Part shown: piece after piece, positions 19,108 through 28,161 of the stretch
How the letters are laid out: every line of letters begins with the position of its first letter
Position numbering within the stretch: the first letter of the stretch is position 1
From: Dermacoccus abyssi
GTDB lineage: Bacteria; Actinomycetota; Actinomycetes; Actinomycetales; Dermatophilaceae
Length of the DNA stretch: 64,000 nucleotides
Assembly: GCF_034541975.1 (NCBI RefSeq)
Contig: NZ_JAVYJM010000001.1
Reading direction: 5' to 3' (one strand)
The notes under the pieces: model-generated
Database searches by the model: none
The model's input: only the letters and a program-made list of their open reading frames with translations
What the model was told of the DNA's origin: nothing
Translations under genes and position numbers: made by a program

Positions 19108-19677
19108 CGGGTCGCCCGCCTCGATCTGGGTGGACTGCGACGTGGAGCGCTGCTCGTTCGAGCCGAGCGGGTTCGCGAGCGTCGACTCGAGGGCGGGCTT
19201 CGGCATGGCCTTGTCCTGAAGCTTCGCCGTCGAGTTCTGGATCGCCTTCGTCACCCACGGCCCGGCGAGGCTGACGACGGCCGCGCCGGCCGCCATCCAC
19301 AGGCGCGGGTTACGCACGCCGCGCTTGACGAGCATCTTCTCGACGGTCTTGTCGACGCGCAGCGCGAGCCCCGACGTCACGAGCGCCATGCCGGCCGACG
19401 AGGCCGAGACGAGGTTGGCGCCTGCGCGCGAGGCGGGGCGGCCGTCGACGAGGTTGATCGTGTCGTCGGTCTTGCCGGCGATCTGGGATCGCGCCGGGCG
19501 ACGGTCACCCGCGACGGCGGCACCTACGGCCGTCAGGGTGTTCGACATCGCGAGGCCGCGACGCACCCAGCGGGGGAAGCGGGCGGGCCGGATGTAGGTC
19601 GTCGCCGCAGCGGTGAGAGCCGTGACGGCGGCTTGGCCGAACTGGGATTCGAGTGCGGGCACGGAGAATCGAGGCAT
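19045..19677 (-). CDS. Conserved hypothetical protein, weakly hydrophobic
   Basis: A 210-residue protein with an N-terminal MPRFSVPALESQFGQ and two weakly hydrophobic stretches near residues 90-105 and 125-140, the latter around RLWMAAGAAVVSLAGPW. The C-terminal ~50 residues are polar and low-complexity. I cannot assign a family. The ATG at 19677 has TAGGCT 6 nt upstream. The 3' end overlaps the convergent gene 18649-19107 by 63 bp, so one of the two tails may be less constrained than it looks. Confidence 0.6.
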   Translation of the reverse strand: MPRFSVPALESQFGQAAVTALTAAATTYIRPARFPRWVRRGLAMSNTLTAVGAAVAGDRRPARSQIAGKTDDTINLVDGRPASRAGANLVSASSAGMALVTSGLALRVDKTVEKMLVKRGVRNPRLWMAAGAAVVSLAGPWVTKAIQNSTAKLQDKAMPKPALESTLANPLGSNEQRSTSQSTQIEAGDPSRRVVSDQENGADAAQNTDH

Positions 19678-19683
19678 GGTGTC

Positions 19684-19689
19684 AGCCTA
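19684..19689 (-). promoter_or_regulatory. -10 box TAGGCT, leaderless start of 19677 gene
   Basis: TAGGCT on the minus strand ends 6 nt before the ATG at 19677. Confidence 0.55.
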
Positions 19690-19714
19690 GTTCGCGCGAG
19701 TGCCCGCGCAAGCG

Positions 19715-20917
19715 TCAGTTGGCGTGCGTGGTGCGTGAGAGGAGGCGCTTCGCCCCGACGGCGAGGACGAACGCGAGCGTGGTGGCGGCGAGCGTCACCT
19801 TGAACGCGGGGGCGACGCCGCCTTCGTCGACGAGGCGACCGGCGAGGGCGGCGCCTGTCGCGTAACCGAGACCGGTGGCGCCGGCGAGCAGCGTCATCGC
19901 CGTAGCTGTGCGCGAACGGTGCGTGATGAGTTCGCCGAGCGTGAACGTCGTGATCATGTACGGCGCGATGGCGAAACCGAGGATGACGAGCTCTGCGGCG
20001 AGCAGCGTCAGGTTGTCGACGGCGAGCAGCGGCAGGGAGAGAACCCACATCGCCGTGGCGAACAGGAGCAGCCGCTTGGGGTGGTTCGGCGCCTTCGTCA
20101 GGCGGCCGAGGGCGATTCCGGCGCTCACCGAACCGATGCCGAGCAACGCGTGGAACAGACCCGAGCTCTCGGGGTGCCCGGCGAGTTGCGTGAGCAGCGT
20201 CGTGCCCGTCTGGATCGAGCCGAACAGGTTGCCGATGAAGAACTGCGCGGCGACGAGGACCGTGAAGGCCGCGGTCCACAGCGGGGCCTTCGACGTGCCG
20301 ACGGGCGTCGGCGCGAAGCGGCTGCTCGGGTGGCGGGCGAACTGGATGCCGAAGAGGCCGAGCAGCACGGCGGCTGCGAGGAGCGGCGCCCACGTGCCGA
20401 GAGCTGCCGCGGCGGCGCCGACGAGCACCGGTCCGACGACGAAGGACGCCTCGTCGGCTGCACCCTCGTAGGAGAAGGCGGTGCCGACGAGCCGGTCGTC
20501 GGCCTTGCGACCGACGATGATGGGGCGCCACCGCACACGGGCCAACTGGCCGACCTGCGGCAGGACGAACCCGGTGAGGGCAGCGACGACGGCAGTGGCG
20601 ACCCAGTGAAGGTCGAAGTAGCGCGTGGCCACGGTGGCGAACAGGCCGATCGTGCCCGCCACGCATTGGAACATGAGGACGCGCGACTGGCCGTGACGGT
20701 CGGTGAGCGACCCGAACCAAGGGGCGCCGACCGCGTTGCAGACGGCGAGCGCGCCCGCGCAGATTCCGGCCTGGGTGTAGGACTTCGTCGTCGTCGCGAC
20801 GAGCAGCAGCGTGCCGAGCTGGGACATGGCCAGGGGCAGGCGTGCGATGAAGGCGACGACGATGTAGCGGTACCCGGTCAGCCCGAATAGCCCTGAATAA
20901 CCCACTGCCGTACTCAC
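19715..20917 (-). CDS. Major facilitator superfamily transporter
   Basis: A 400-residue protein with about 12 hydrophobic helices. The MFS loop 2-3 motif appears as APWFGSLTDRHGQSRVL near residue 65, with a related ALGRLTKAPNHPKRLLLF in the second half. It resembles putative drug/sugar efflux MFS members of actinobacteria; the substrate is unknown. The GTG at 20917 is chosen because TACACT ends 6 nt upstream and the longer open frame would add a polar, Arg/Pro-rich stretch before the first helix. It stands alone on the minus strand. Confidence 0.85.
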   Translation of the reverse strand: MSTAVGYSGLFGLTGYRYIVVAFIARLPLAMSQLGTLLLVATTTKSYTQAGICAGALAVCNAVGAPWFGSLTDRHGQSRVLMFQCVAGTIGLFATVATRYFDLHWVATAVVAALTGFVLPQVGQLARVRWRPIIVGRKADDRLVGTAFSYEGAADEASFVVGPVLVGAAAAALGTWAPLLAAAVLLGLFGIQFARHPSSRFAPTPVGTSKAPLWTAAFTVLVAAQFFIGNLFGSIQTGTTLLTQLAGHPESSGLFHALLGIGSVSAGIALGRLTKAPNHPKRLLLFATAMWVLSLPLLAVDNLTLLAAELVILGFAIAPYMITTFTLGELITHRSRTATAMTLLAGATGLGYATGAALAGRLVDEGGVAPAFKVTLAATTLAFVLAVGAKRLLSRTTHAN

Positions 20918-20923
20918 CGCGCA

Positions 20924-20929
20924 AGTGTA
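20924..20929 (-). promoter_or_regulatory. -10 box TACACT, leaderless start of MFS gene
   Basis: TACACT on the minus strand ends 6 nt before the GTG at 20917. Confidence 0.55.
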
Positions 20930-21050
20930 CGGGCGCGGACGACGGGGGCCGTCACCGTCGGGTTGCGTGACGTGTGAGCGACGGCCCGTTCTGTGACCGG
21001 CGCAGCTCACGTAGTGGGCCAACGCTCACAGGGTGGGCCGGGGTGCGAGA

Positions 21051-21056
21051 TACGGT
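21051..21056 (+). promoter_or_regulatory. -10 box TACGGT, leaderless start of Nudix gene
   Basis: TACGGT ends 6 nt before the GTG at 21063. Confidence 0.5.
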
Positions 21057-21062
21057 CGCAGG

Positions 21063-21470
21063 GTGAGGGCCGGAGTGAGAATCGCTGTCGTGGCGCTGGT
21101 GGCCCACGACCGCGTGTTTCTCGTGCATCGCCATCCGAGTCGTCAAAACTTCCCCGACCTTTGGGATCTGCCGGGTGGTCACGTCGAGGACGGCGAGGAC
21201 TGGTCGGACGCTGCTGCGCGCGAGTGCCTCGAAGAACTCGGGGTAGGGGTGAAGAACCTGCTGCAGGTTCCTGTCGGACTCGCCATTCCTGGGGTGGACG
21301 CACGGGCATTCGTCACCAGCTGTTGGTCGGGTTCTCCCGCAAATCTCGAGCCTGACGAGCACGATGACCTGGGGTGGTTCACTGCGGAGGAACTCGTCGG
21401 GCTGACGATGGTCCACCCCTCGACGCGTGCCGCCGTCGAAGGAGCGCTCGAGTTGGGGATTAGCTGCTGA
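21063..21470 (+). CDS. Nudix hydrolase
   Basis: A 135-residue single-domain Nudix protein. The Nudix box runs from GGHVEDGEDW to ARECLEELGV (about residues 40-62) and matches GX5EX7REUXEEXGU exactly, so the metal-binding Glu residues are all present. The small size and DLWDLPGGHVE opening resemble MutT/ADP-ribose-type enzymes; the substrate is unknown. The GTG at 21063 is preferred over the ATG at 21033, which lies upstream of the -10 box. Confidence 0.85.
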   Translation: MRAGVRIAVVALVAHDRVFLVHRHPSRQNFPDLWDLPGGHVEDGEDWSDAAARECLEELGVGVKNLLQVPVGLAIPGVDARAFVTSCWSGSPANLEPDEHDDLGWFTAEELVGLTMVHPSTRAAVEGALELGISC

Positions 21471-21520
21471 GCTTCGCAACTCGCACGATGGCGAATCCGA
21501 ACCGCGCTCCCCGTTACGTC

Positions 21521-21604
21521 GCGCCGGAAGGGGTGGTTTCTTTCCTTCTTGCGTCGAAACGGCGGCCTTGGGCACAGGAAGGGAAGAAATCGTCCCTTCG
21601 CGTG
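21521..21604. repeat. Imperfect inverted repeat between convergent genes
   Basis: Two arms of about 29 bp (around 21521-21549 and 21576-21604) match at roughly 22 positions as an inverted repeat, with weaker similarity continuing outwards. The right arm alone forms a perfect 7-bp hairpin (gaaggga / tcccttc). It lies between the Nudix stop and the stop of the minus-strand membrane gene, so a bidirectional terminator is the simplest reading. Confidence 0.5.
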
Positions 21605-21617
21605 CGTACGTTCTCGG

Positions 21618-22202
21618 TCAGCGCGGCGAACCCCACTGAGCGCCGAGACCACGCTGCTGATTCGGAGGCGGGGCGTAGGTGCCCTGGTGCGGCGGAGCGT
21701 CGTGCCACTGGGGTGGGTAGTTTGGCCCGCCCTGCGCGCCGTCCCAGGCCTGACGCTGCTCGGGTGTTTCCCACCCGCGCTCCTCCGGCGTGCCCTGCGA
21801 CATCCGGAGGTGACCGATGTTCGGCGGCACGGGGCTCGCGTTGATCTGCTCGGCGTAGCGCTTCGCCGCGCCCCATCCGGCGATGGACTCGTCGTGACGA
21901 CGGTCGTCCACCGTCACCCGGACCGGCACGCGCGCTCCGCCGAGGCTGCGCACGAGCAATACCGGCAGCGCGAAGATCCACTGCAGCAGGCGCTCCGCGA
22001 GGAAGAACGGCAGGATGAGCAGCGCTGGCACGAGCCAGGGCAGCACGAGTATGAACATGAAGCAGCCAATGGCGGCCGAGATCGGGTCGTCGCCGCCACC
22101 GTGATTGTCCGTCGGCACACGGTCCCACAGCCTCGCGTTGACAGCGCGCGTTCGGCTGCGCCACGGCAGCCACAGCCGGCGTGCCTTGTGCCTCTGAGCC
22201 AC
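21618..22202 (-). CDS. Membrane protein with Pro/Gln-rich C-terminus
   Basis: A 194-residue protein. A basic N-terminus precedes a hydrophobic hairpin at about residues 42-90 (AIGCFMFILVLPWLVPALLI then LQWIFALPVLLVRSLGG). A conserved-looking soluble stretch with VRVTVDDRRHDESIAGWGAA follows, and then a low-complexity tail rich in Pro, Gln and Trp. No function is recognisable. The GTG at 22202 has GGGAGGGACGAC directly before it; the ATG at 22220 is in frame but lacks a ribosome-binding site. Confidence 0.65.
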   Translation of the reverse strand: MAQRHKARRLWLPWRSRTRAVNARLWDRVPTDNHGGGDDPISAAIGCFMFILVLPWLVPALLILPFFLAERLLQWIFALPVLLVRSLGGARVPVRVTVDDRRHDESIAGWGAAKRYAEQINASPVPPNIGHLRMSQGTPEERGWETPEQRQAWDGAQGGPNYPPQWHDAPPHQGTYAPPPNQQRGLGAQWGSPR

Positions 22203-22374
22203 GTCGTCCCTCCCTGCCATCGAGCACGAGCAACCTGGTGTGGCCCTCGCGATCTGGTTCAGCCTAGGTCCGACGCAGCCGAACGCTCGTCGGCTCCACG
22301 ATGTGGTGGGCGTCCCCGACCGCGTCGGCCCCGGGCCGGCTGAAATGCTCGCGCGGCGTGAGCGGTGGCGGGGC

Positions 22375-22380
22375 TACGCT
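22375..22380 (+). promoter_or_regulatory. -10 box TACGCT, leaderless start of ABC exporter operon
   Basis: TACGCT ends 7 nt before the GTG at 22388. Confidence 0.5.
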
Positions 22381-22387
22381 CGACGCC

Positions 22388-24121
22388 GTGCTTCTTCGCC
22401 TTCTGCGCGAGCGCCTCGCGCCCTACCGTGGCCTGCTCGCGGGCATCGTCGTCGTTCAGCTCGTCAGCGTCCTGACGTCGCTGTACCTGCCGAACCTCAA
22501 CGCCGACATCATCGACCGCGGCGTCGTCACCGGCGACACCGACTACATCTGGCGCACCGGCGGATGGATGCTGCTCGTCAGCTTCGTCTCCGTCATCGCC
22601 TCGATCAGCGCGGCCTGGTTCGCCTCGCGCACGGCCATGAGCGTCGGGCGCGACCTGCGCAGCCGCGTGTTCCACACCGTGCTCGGGTTCTCCTCACGCG
22701 AGGTCGGCCAGTTCGGCGCTCCGTCGCTCATCACGCGCTCGACGAACGACGTGCAGCAGGTGCAGATGCTCGTACTCATGGCCTGCAACCTCATGGTCAT
22801 GGCGCCGATCATGATGATCGGCGGCATCACGATGGCGCTACGTCAGGACGTCGGGCTGTCGTGGCTCGTGGTCGTGGCCGTGCCCACCCTCGCCGTGCTC
22901 ATCGGGCTCATCGTCGTGCGCATGGTGCCGGGCTTCCGACTCGTGCAGGAGCGCCTCGACGTCGTCAACCGCGTCATGCGAGAGCACCTCTCGGGCATCC
23001 GCGTCATCCGTGCCTTCGTGCGGGAGCCGCACGAGCTCGAGCGCTTCGGGGAAGCGAACGGCAACCTGGCCCGCGCGAGCCTGCGCGTCGGCAACCTCAT
23101 GGCGCTCATGTTCCCGTCGGTTTTCCTCGTCATGAACGTCTCGACCGTCGCCATCTGGTGGTTCGGCGGGCACCGCGTCGCCGCCGGCGACATGCAGATC
23201 GGCGCGCTCACCGCGTACATGACCTATCTCATCCAGATCCTCATGGCCGTTATGATGGCGACGTTCATGTTCGTCATGATCCCCCGCGCCTCCGTGGCCG
23301 CGGAGCGCATCGGCGAGGTGCTCGGGACGTCGCCGTCGGTGGTGCCACCCGCCGACCCGCAGCGCCCGACCGAGAGCCATGGCGTTGTCGAACTCGACGG
23401 CGCGACGATGTGCTACCCCGGCGCCGACGCGCCGGTGCTGCGCGGCATCACCCTGCGCGCCGAGCCCGGAACGACGGTCGCGATCGTCGGCTCGACCGGT
23501 TCCGGCAAGTCGACCCTGCTCTCCCTCGTGGCCCGCCTCATCGACGTGACGGACGGGGCGGTGCGCATCGACGGCGTCGACGTGCGCGACCTCGACCCCG
23601 AGGCCCTGTGGGGCCGCATCGGCATCGTGCCGCAGCAGTCCTACCTCTTCAGCGGCACCGTCGCGACGAACCTGCGCTACGGCAACCCGGACGCGACCGA
23701 CGACGAGCTGTGGCAGGCCCTCGAGATAGCCCAGGCGCGTGACTTCGTCGAACGCATGGACGGCGGCCTCGACGCCGCGATCGACCAGGGCGGCACGAAC
23801 GTCTCGGGCGGCCAGCGTCAGCGCCTGTGCATCGCCCGCGCGCTCGTCGCGTCGGCGAACATCTACCTCTTCGACGACTCCTTCTCCGCACTCGACGTCG
23901 CCACGGACCGGCGCCTGCGCGAGGCCCTCGCACCCCACGTGCGGCACGCGACGGTCTTCGTCGTCGCGCAGCGCATCTCGAGCATCCGTGACGCCGACCA
24001 GATCCTCGTCCTCGAGGACGGCGCCGCCGTCGGGTTGGGTACTCATCACGAGTTGCTCGAGAGCTGCCCGGAGTACCGGGAGATCGTCGAATCCCAGCTC
24101 GGTTCGCGGGACGCGGCATGA
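22388..24121 (+). CDS. ABC exporter half-transporter, degenerate-site subunit
   Basis: A 577-residue type-IV ABC exporter half: six membrane helices (about residues 1-310) and an ATPase domain. Walker A is GSTGSGKST, signature NVSGGQRQR and Walker B LFDDSFSALD. The catalytic Glu after Walker B is replaced by Asp. Together with the changed signature of the next gene, this is the pattern of heterodimeric exporters with one degenerate ATP site (TM287/288 type). The substrate is unknown. The GTG at 22388 is supported by a -10 box. The stop overlaps the next start (ATGA). Confidence 0.92.
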   Translation: MLLRLLRERLAPYRGLLAGIVVVQLVSVLTSLYLPNLNADIIDRGVVTGDTDYIWRTGGWMLLVSFVSVIASISAAWFASRTAMSVGRDLRSRVFHTVLGFSSREVGQFGAPSLITRSTNDVQQVQMLVLMACNLMVMAPIMMIGGITMALRQDVGLSWLVVVAVPTLAVLIGLIVVRMVPGFRLVQERLDVVNRVMREHLSGIRVIRAFVREPHELERFGEANGNLARASLRVGNLMALMFPSVFLVMNVSTVAIWWFGGHRVAAGDMQIGALTAYMTYLIQILMAVMMATFMFVMIPRASVAAERIGEVLGTSPSVVPPADPQRPTESHGVVELDGATMCYPGADAPVLRGITLRAEPGTTVAIVGSTGSGKSTLLSLVARLIDVTDGAVRIDGVDVRDLDPEALWGRIGIVPQQSYLFSGTVATNLRYGNPDATDDELWQALEIAQARDFVERMDGGLDAAIDQGGTNVSGGQRQRLCIARALVASANIYLFDDSFSALDVATDRRLREALAPHVRHATVFVVAQRISSIRDADQILVLEDGAAVGLGTHHELLESCPEYREIVESQLGSRDAA

Positions 24122-26076
24122 GCGCCCCGGCAGGACGCGGCGCCCCCGCGAACGCGCAGCGCGGCCCGGGCCACGGCCCCGGCGCCGGAATGGCACCCGC
24201 GGCCAAGACGATGGACTTCAAGGGCTCGTCCCTGCGCCTGCTCGGTTTGCTGCGTCCGCACCGCCTCAAGGTGATCGCGGTGCTCGTGCTCAGTGTCGCC
24301 TCTGTTGCGATGAATGTGCTCGGCCCCCGCATCCTCGGCAAGGCCGTCGACGCGATCTTCTCCGGCTCGGTTGCGATGCGCCTGCCCACCGGGCAGACCA
24401 AGGAACAGGTCGTCGCCGGGCTGCGCGCCTCCGGCAACACGAAGTTCGCCGAGATGGTCAGCGCCATGGATCTCGTGCCGGGTCAGGGCATCGACTTCGG
24501 TCACGTGGGTCGGATCCTGCTCGCCGTCCTCGGCCTGTACGTCGCCGCATCGCTGTTCCAGGTCGTCCAGGCGCGGCTGCTCAACTCGCTCGTGCAGCAG
24601 ACGATGAAGAAGCTGCGCGCCGACGTCGACGCCAAGCTGACGCGCGTACCGCTCGCCTACGTCGACGGCCGCCCGCGCGGTGAACTCCTCTCGCGCGTGA
24701 CGAACGACATCGACAACGTCGGTCAGTCGATGCAGCAGACGATGAGCCAGCTGCTCGTCTCGATCTGCACCGTCTTCGGTGTCGTCGTCATGATGTTCAC
24801 CGTCTCATGGATGCTGACGCTCATCGCGCTGCTCACGATCCCGCTCGTCATGCTCGTGGCGAGCCGCATCATGAAGAAGTCGCAAGGTCAGTTCATCGCG
24901 CAGTGGCAGCACACGGGTGAACTCAACGGTCAGATCGAAGAGGCCTTCAGCGCGCACGCCCTTGTCAAGGTGTTCGGCCGCGGCCCGCAGGTCGAGGCGG
25001 CCTTTGACGATCGCAACGAGAAGCTCACGGACGTCAGCCGACGGGCGCAGTTCCTCTCCGGTCTCATGATGCCGATCATGATGTTCGTCGGGAACCTGCA
25101 GTACGTCGTCATCTGTGTCGTCGGTGGCCTGCGCGTGGCGTCGGGGCAGATGACGCTCGGTGACGTCACCGCGTTCGTCCAGTACTCGCGCCAGTTCACG
25201 CAGCCGGTGACGCAGATCGCGTCGATGGTCAACCTCCTGCAGTCCGGCGTGGCCAGCGCCGAGCGTGTCTTCGAGGTGCTCGACGCGCCCGAGGAATCAC
25301 GCGATGAGCCGGGCAACCTGTCGCGCCCGACGCAGGGGCGCGTCGCCTTCGACGGCGTCGCGTTCGGCTACACGCCCGAGCGGCGCCTCATCGACGGTCT
25401 CGACCTCACCGTGGAGCCGGGCCAGACCGTCGCGATCGTCGGTCCCACCGGCGCGGGCAAGACGACGCTCGTCAACCTGCTCATGCGCTTCTACGAGATC
25501 GACGCCGGCCGCATCACGCTCGACGGCGTCGACATCCACGACGTGCCGCGCCGCGAACTGCGTGAGCGCCTCGGCATGGTGCTGCAGGACAGCTGGGTCT
25601 TCCACGGCACGATCCGCGACAACCTGCGCTACGGCAACCTCGACGCCACTGACGACCAGCTCCAGGCGGCGGCCGAGGCCACCTTCGTCGACCGATTCGT
25701 GCGGTCGCTGCCCGACGGCTACGACACGATCATCAGCGACGACGGCGCCAGCCTCTCCAGCGGCGAGCGTCAGCTCATCACGATCGCGCGGGCGTTCCTC
25801 GCCGAGCCGGACGTGCTCATCCTCGACGAGGCCACGTCGTCGGTCGACACCCGCACCGAGGTGATGCTGCAGCAGGCCATGGCGGCGCTGCGCAGCGCCC
25901 GCACGAGCTTCGTCATCGCCCACCGCCTCTCCACGATCCGCGACGCCGACGTCATCCTCGTCATGGAGGACGGCGACATCGTCGAGATGGGCGATCACGA
26001 CGCGCTCATCGCGGCCAAAGGTGCCTTCTGGCGCCTGTACGAGGCGCAGTTCGCAGCGCCCATCGAGGAGGCTTGA
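24118..26076 (+). CDS. ABC exporter half-transporter, catalytic subunit
   Basis: A 652-residue ABC exporter half. A ~35-residue Gly/Pro/Ala-rich N-terminus precedes six membrane helices, with a large insert between helices 1 and 2 (about residues 75-125), and then the ATPase domain. Walker A is GPTGAGKTT and Walker B LILDEATSSVD with the catalytic Glu present. The signature reads SLSSGERQL instead of LSGGQ, so the consensus site pairs this Walker B with the partner's intact signature. Its ATG overlaps the previous stop (ATGA), so the two are made together. It converges on the OYE gene. Confidence 0.93.
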   Translation: MSAPAGRGAPANAQRGPGHGPGAGMAPAAKTMDFKGSSLRLLGLLRPHRLKVIAVLVLSVASVAMNVLGPRILGKAVDAIFSGSVAMRLPTGQTKEQVVAGLRASGNTKFAEMVSAMDLVPGQGIDFGHVGRILLAVLGLYVAASLFQVVQARLLNSLVQQTMKKLRADVDAKLTRVPLAYVDGRPRGELLSRVTNDIDNVGQSMQQTMSQLLVSICTVFGVVVMMFTVSWMLTLIALLTIPLVMLVASRIMKKSQGQFIAQWQHTGELNGQIEEAFSAHALVKVFGRGPQVEAAFDDRNEKLTDVSRRAQFLSGLMMPIMMFVGNLQYVVICVVGGLRVASGQMTLGDVTAFVQYSRQFTQPVTQIASMVNLLQSGVASAERVFEVLDAPEESRDEPGNLSRPTQGRVAFDGVAFGYTPERRLIDGLDLTVEPGQTVAIVGPTGAGKTTLVNLLMRFYEIDAGRITLDGVDIHDVPRRELRERLGMVLQDSWVFHGTIRDNLRYGNLDATDDQLQAAAEATFVDRFVRSLPDGYDTIISDDGASLSSGERQLITIARAFLAEPDVLILDEATSSVDTRTEVMLQQAMAALRSARTSFVIAHRLSTIRDADVILVMEDGDIVEMGDHDALIAAKGAFWRLYEAQFAAPIEEA

Positions 26077-26083
26077 GCTCTCA

Positions 26084-27178
26084 TCAGTTCGGCGCGAAAT
26101 CCCACGCCCCGCGCGTGTACTGCTCGGGGTAGGGCGCGTCGCGCCAGGTGACGCCGAGCTCCGACGCTGCGCGCAGCGGCCAGTACGGCTCGCGCAGGGC
26201 GGCGCGGCCGAGCAGGACCGCGTCGGCGTGGCCCTCGGTGAGAATTGCCTCAGCTTGCGCCGGCTCGGTGATGAGGCCGACTGCGCCCGTCGCCACCCCG
26301 GAGCGTTCGCGGATGGCCTGCGCGAAAGGCACCTGGTAGTTCTTCTCCGCCGGGATGTCGGCGATGACGTTGCCACCGGAGCTGACGTCGACGAGGTCGA
26401 CGCCGATCTCCTTGAGAAGCGTTGCGAGCCGCACGGATTCGTCGACGTTCCAGCCCGTGTCGGCCCAGTCCGTGGCCGAGATGCGCACGAAGAGCGGCTT
26501 GCTCGCCGGCCAGATCTCGCGCACCTCACGGGTGACGCGCAGCAGCAACCGGGCGCGGTTCTCGAACGACCCGCCGTACTCGTCGTCGCGGCGGTTGGAC
26601 GCGGGGGAGAGGAACTCGTGCAGCAGGTACCCGTGCGCCGCGTGGATCTCGACGACGTCGAAGCCCGCCTCGTCCGCCCGCGCCGCAGCGTCGACGAAGG
26701 CATCGACGACATCGTCGATCTCCTCGAGTGTCATGGCGCGTGGTTCGGCAAGGGTGTCGAAGGCGATGGCCGACGGAGCGAGCGTCGGCCAGCCGGCGTC
26801 CGATTCGGGAACGCTTCCGTTCGCCATCCCGGCGAACGGGGGGTAGGTGGAGGCCTTGCGTCCGGCGTGTGCGAGTTGGATGCCCATCTTCGCGCCGTGA
26901 CTGTGGACGACGTCGACGACGCGTCGCCAGCCGGCGACCTGATCGTGGTTCCAGATGCCCGCGTCTCGGGGGCTGATGCGGCCTTCAGGCGCGACAGCGC
27001 TCGCTTCCGCGATGAGCAGTCCGAACCCGCCGACCGCGCGCGTCGCGTGGTGGACGAAATGCCAGGCGGTGGGGATGCCGTCGCCGGCGTCGCAGCTGTA
27101 CTGGCACATGGGTGCGAGCCAGATGCGGTTGGGGAAGGTGACGTCGCGCAGGGTCAGGGGCTCGAAGATGTGCGGCAC
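26084..27178 (-). CDS. NADH:flavin oxidoreductase, Old Yellow Enzyme family (YqjM/NamA-like)
   Basis: A 364-residue TIM-barrel FMN enzyme that reduces alpha,beta-unsaturated carbonyls with NAD(P)H. RIWLAPMCQYS holds the Cys typical of the YqjM subgroup. QLAHAGRKAS, DVVEIHAAHGYLLHEFLSP and NRRDDEYGGSFENRARLLL are FMN- and substrate-contact segments. GRAALREPYWPLRAA near the end is a family signature. The GTG at 27178 has AAAGG upstream and fits family length. An in-frame ATG at 27205 overlaps the TGA of the upstream HAD gene (ATGA) and is a real alternative. It is operonic with the HAD gene. Confidence 0.92.
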   Translation of the reverse strand: MPHIFEPLTLRDVTFPNRIWLAPMCQYSCDAGDGIPTAWHFVHHATRAVGGFGLLIAEASAVAPEGRISPRDAGIWNHDQVAGWRRVVDVVHSHGAKMGIQLAHAGRKASTYPPFAGMANGSVPESDAGWPTLAPSAIAFDTLAEPRAMTLEEIDDVVDAFVDAAARADEAGFDVVEIHAAHGYLLHEFLSPASNRRDDEYGGSFENRARLLLRVTREVREIWPASKPLFVRISATDWADTGWNVDESVRLATLLKEIGVDLVDVSSGGNVIADIPAEKNYQVPFAQAIRERSGVATGAVGLITEPAQAEAILTEGHADAVLLGRAALREPYWPLRAASELGVTWRDAPYPEQYTRGAWDFAPN

Positions 27179-27201
27179 GGTCTCGCCTTTCGTGTGGGGT
27201 G

Positions 27202-28110
27202 TCATCCGGCCAACGTCGCCGAGGGGCGCTCGCATTCCACGTCCCGGCGCCAGCGGGCGAGGAACGCTGCGCCGGCGGCGTCGTTCGTCAGGTCGTCGGG
27301 CGCGACCTCGACGGGGTAGTCGCGCTCGAGGCGGCCGTCGGCCGGGCGCACGTCACCGTGGCGCACGACGAAACCGCGCTCGTGGAGCCGGTCGGCCATG
27401 GCGTAGTCGCTGCGTGAATCCCCGAGCGTGCGCCACTCCCGCGGTGTGATGCCGAGTCCGGCGAGGTAGGCGACGGCCTTGTCAGCGCCGACCTGCTTGC
27501 CCGTGCCGATGTGTTCGACGTCGGTGGAGATGATCGTCGGGTCGATGCGCAACGCGACGTCGTCACTGTCGTTGAGCGCCGTGCGGTCCTCCCATGCGAC
27601 GCCGATCTCCTGTTCGGCGAGGAAATCCCAGATGCGCTGCTCGATCTCGTGCTGCCGGCGCCCGTAGGTCTCGAGGTCGATCCCGTGCAGCGCCTCGAAG
27701 CTGACCATCGCCTTCTTCGTCGCGTCGAAGAACATCGCGTCCTCGAAGTCGGGGGCAATGCTGCGGCAGAACTCAACGAGCCCCGTTGGCACGCGCAGAC
27801 GCTCGTCGGCCTCGAGATCGTCGCCCGCGCCGTCGAGGTGCTCGGGCTTCGGCACGAACCACGTCGAGCCCTTCTCGCACACGGCGAGGACGACGGCGTC
27901 GTCAGGCAGTCCGGCTGCGACGAGCGACGGCATGACGGTGCGCGCGACGAAGACGTCGGAACGGCCCGTGTTGAACACGAGCGGGACGCCCGCCCGGGCC
28001 ATCGCGACGAGATCGGCGGCGATGGAATCGATCGCGAGGGTGCGCGTCACCGGGCTCGCGACGGGGCCGTCGACGTCGAGCAGGAGCGCGTAGAGGGGCT
28101 TGGAGGTCAT
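27202..28110 (-). CDS. HAD-superfamily hydrolase (Cof-like)
   Basis: A 302-residue HAD-fold phosphatase. Motif I is LLLDVDGPVA with the nucleophile Asp and Asp+2. Motif II is VFNTGRS; a Lys is found in GADKAVAYLAG, and motif IV is TLGDSRSDYAMA with the metal Asp pair. The cap between motifs II and III is C2-type, suggesting a sugar- or cofactor-phosphate substrate. The ATG at 28110 has CAGACT 6 nt upstream. Its stop overlaps the possible ATG of the OYE gene, so they form an operon. Confidence 0.82.
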   Translation of the reverse strand: MTSKPLYALLLDVDGPVASPVTRTLAIDSIAADLVAMARAGVPLVFNTGRSDVFVARTVMPSLVAAGLPDDAVVLAVCEKGSTWFVPKPEHLDGAGDDLEADERLRVPTGLVEFCRSIAPDFEDAMFFDATKKAMVSFEALHGIDLETYGRRQHEIEQRIWDFLAEQEIGVAWEDRTALNDSDDVALRIDPTIISTDVEHIGTGKQVGADKAVAYLAGLGITPREWRTLGDSRSDYAMADRLHERGFVVRHGDVRPADGRLERDYPVEVAPDDLTNDAAGAAFLARWRRDVECERPSATLAG

Positions 28111-28116
28111 GGATGC

Positions 28117-28122
28117 AGTCTG
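28117..28122 (-). promoter_or_regulatory. -10 box CAGACT, leaderless start of HAD gene
   Basis: CAGACT on the minus strand ends 6 nt before the ATG at 28110; the first base deviates from TANNNT. Confidence 0.35.
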
Positions 28123-28161
28123 GCACCACGCACTGGCAGGGCATCACGCCCCACAGGTTCG

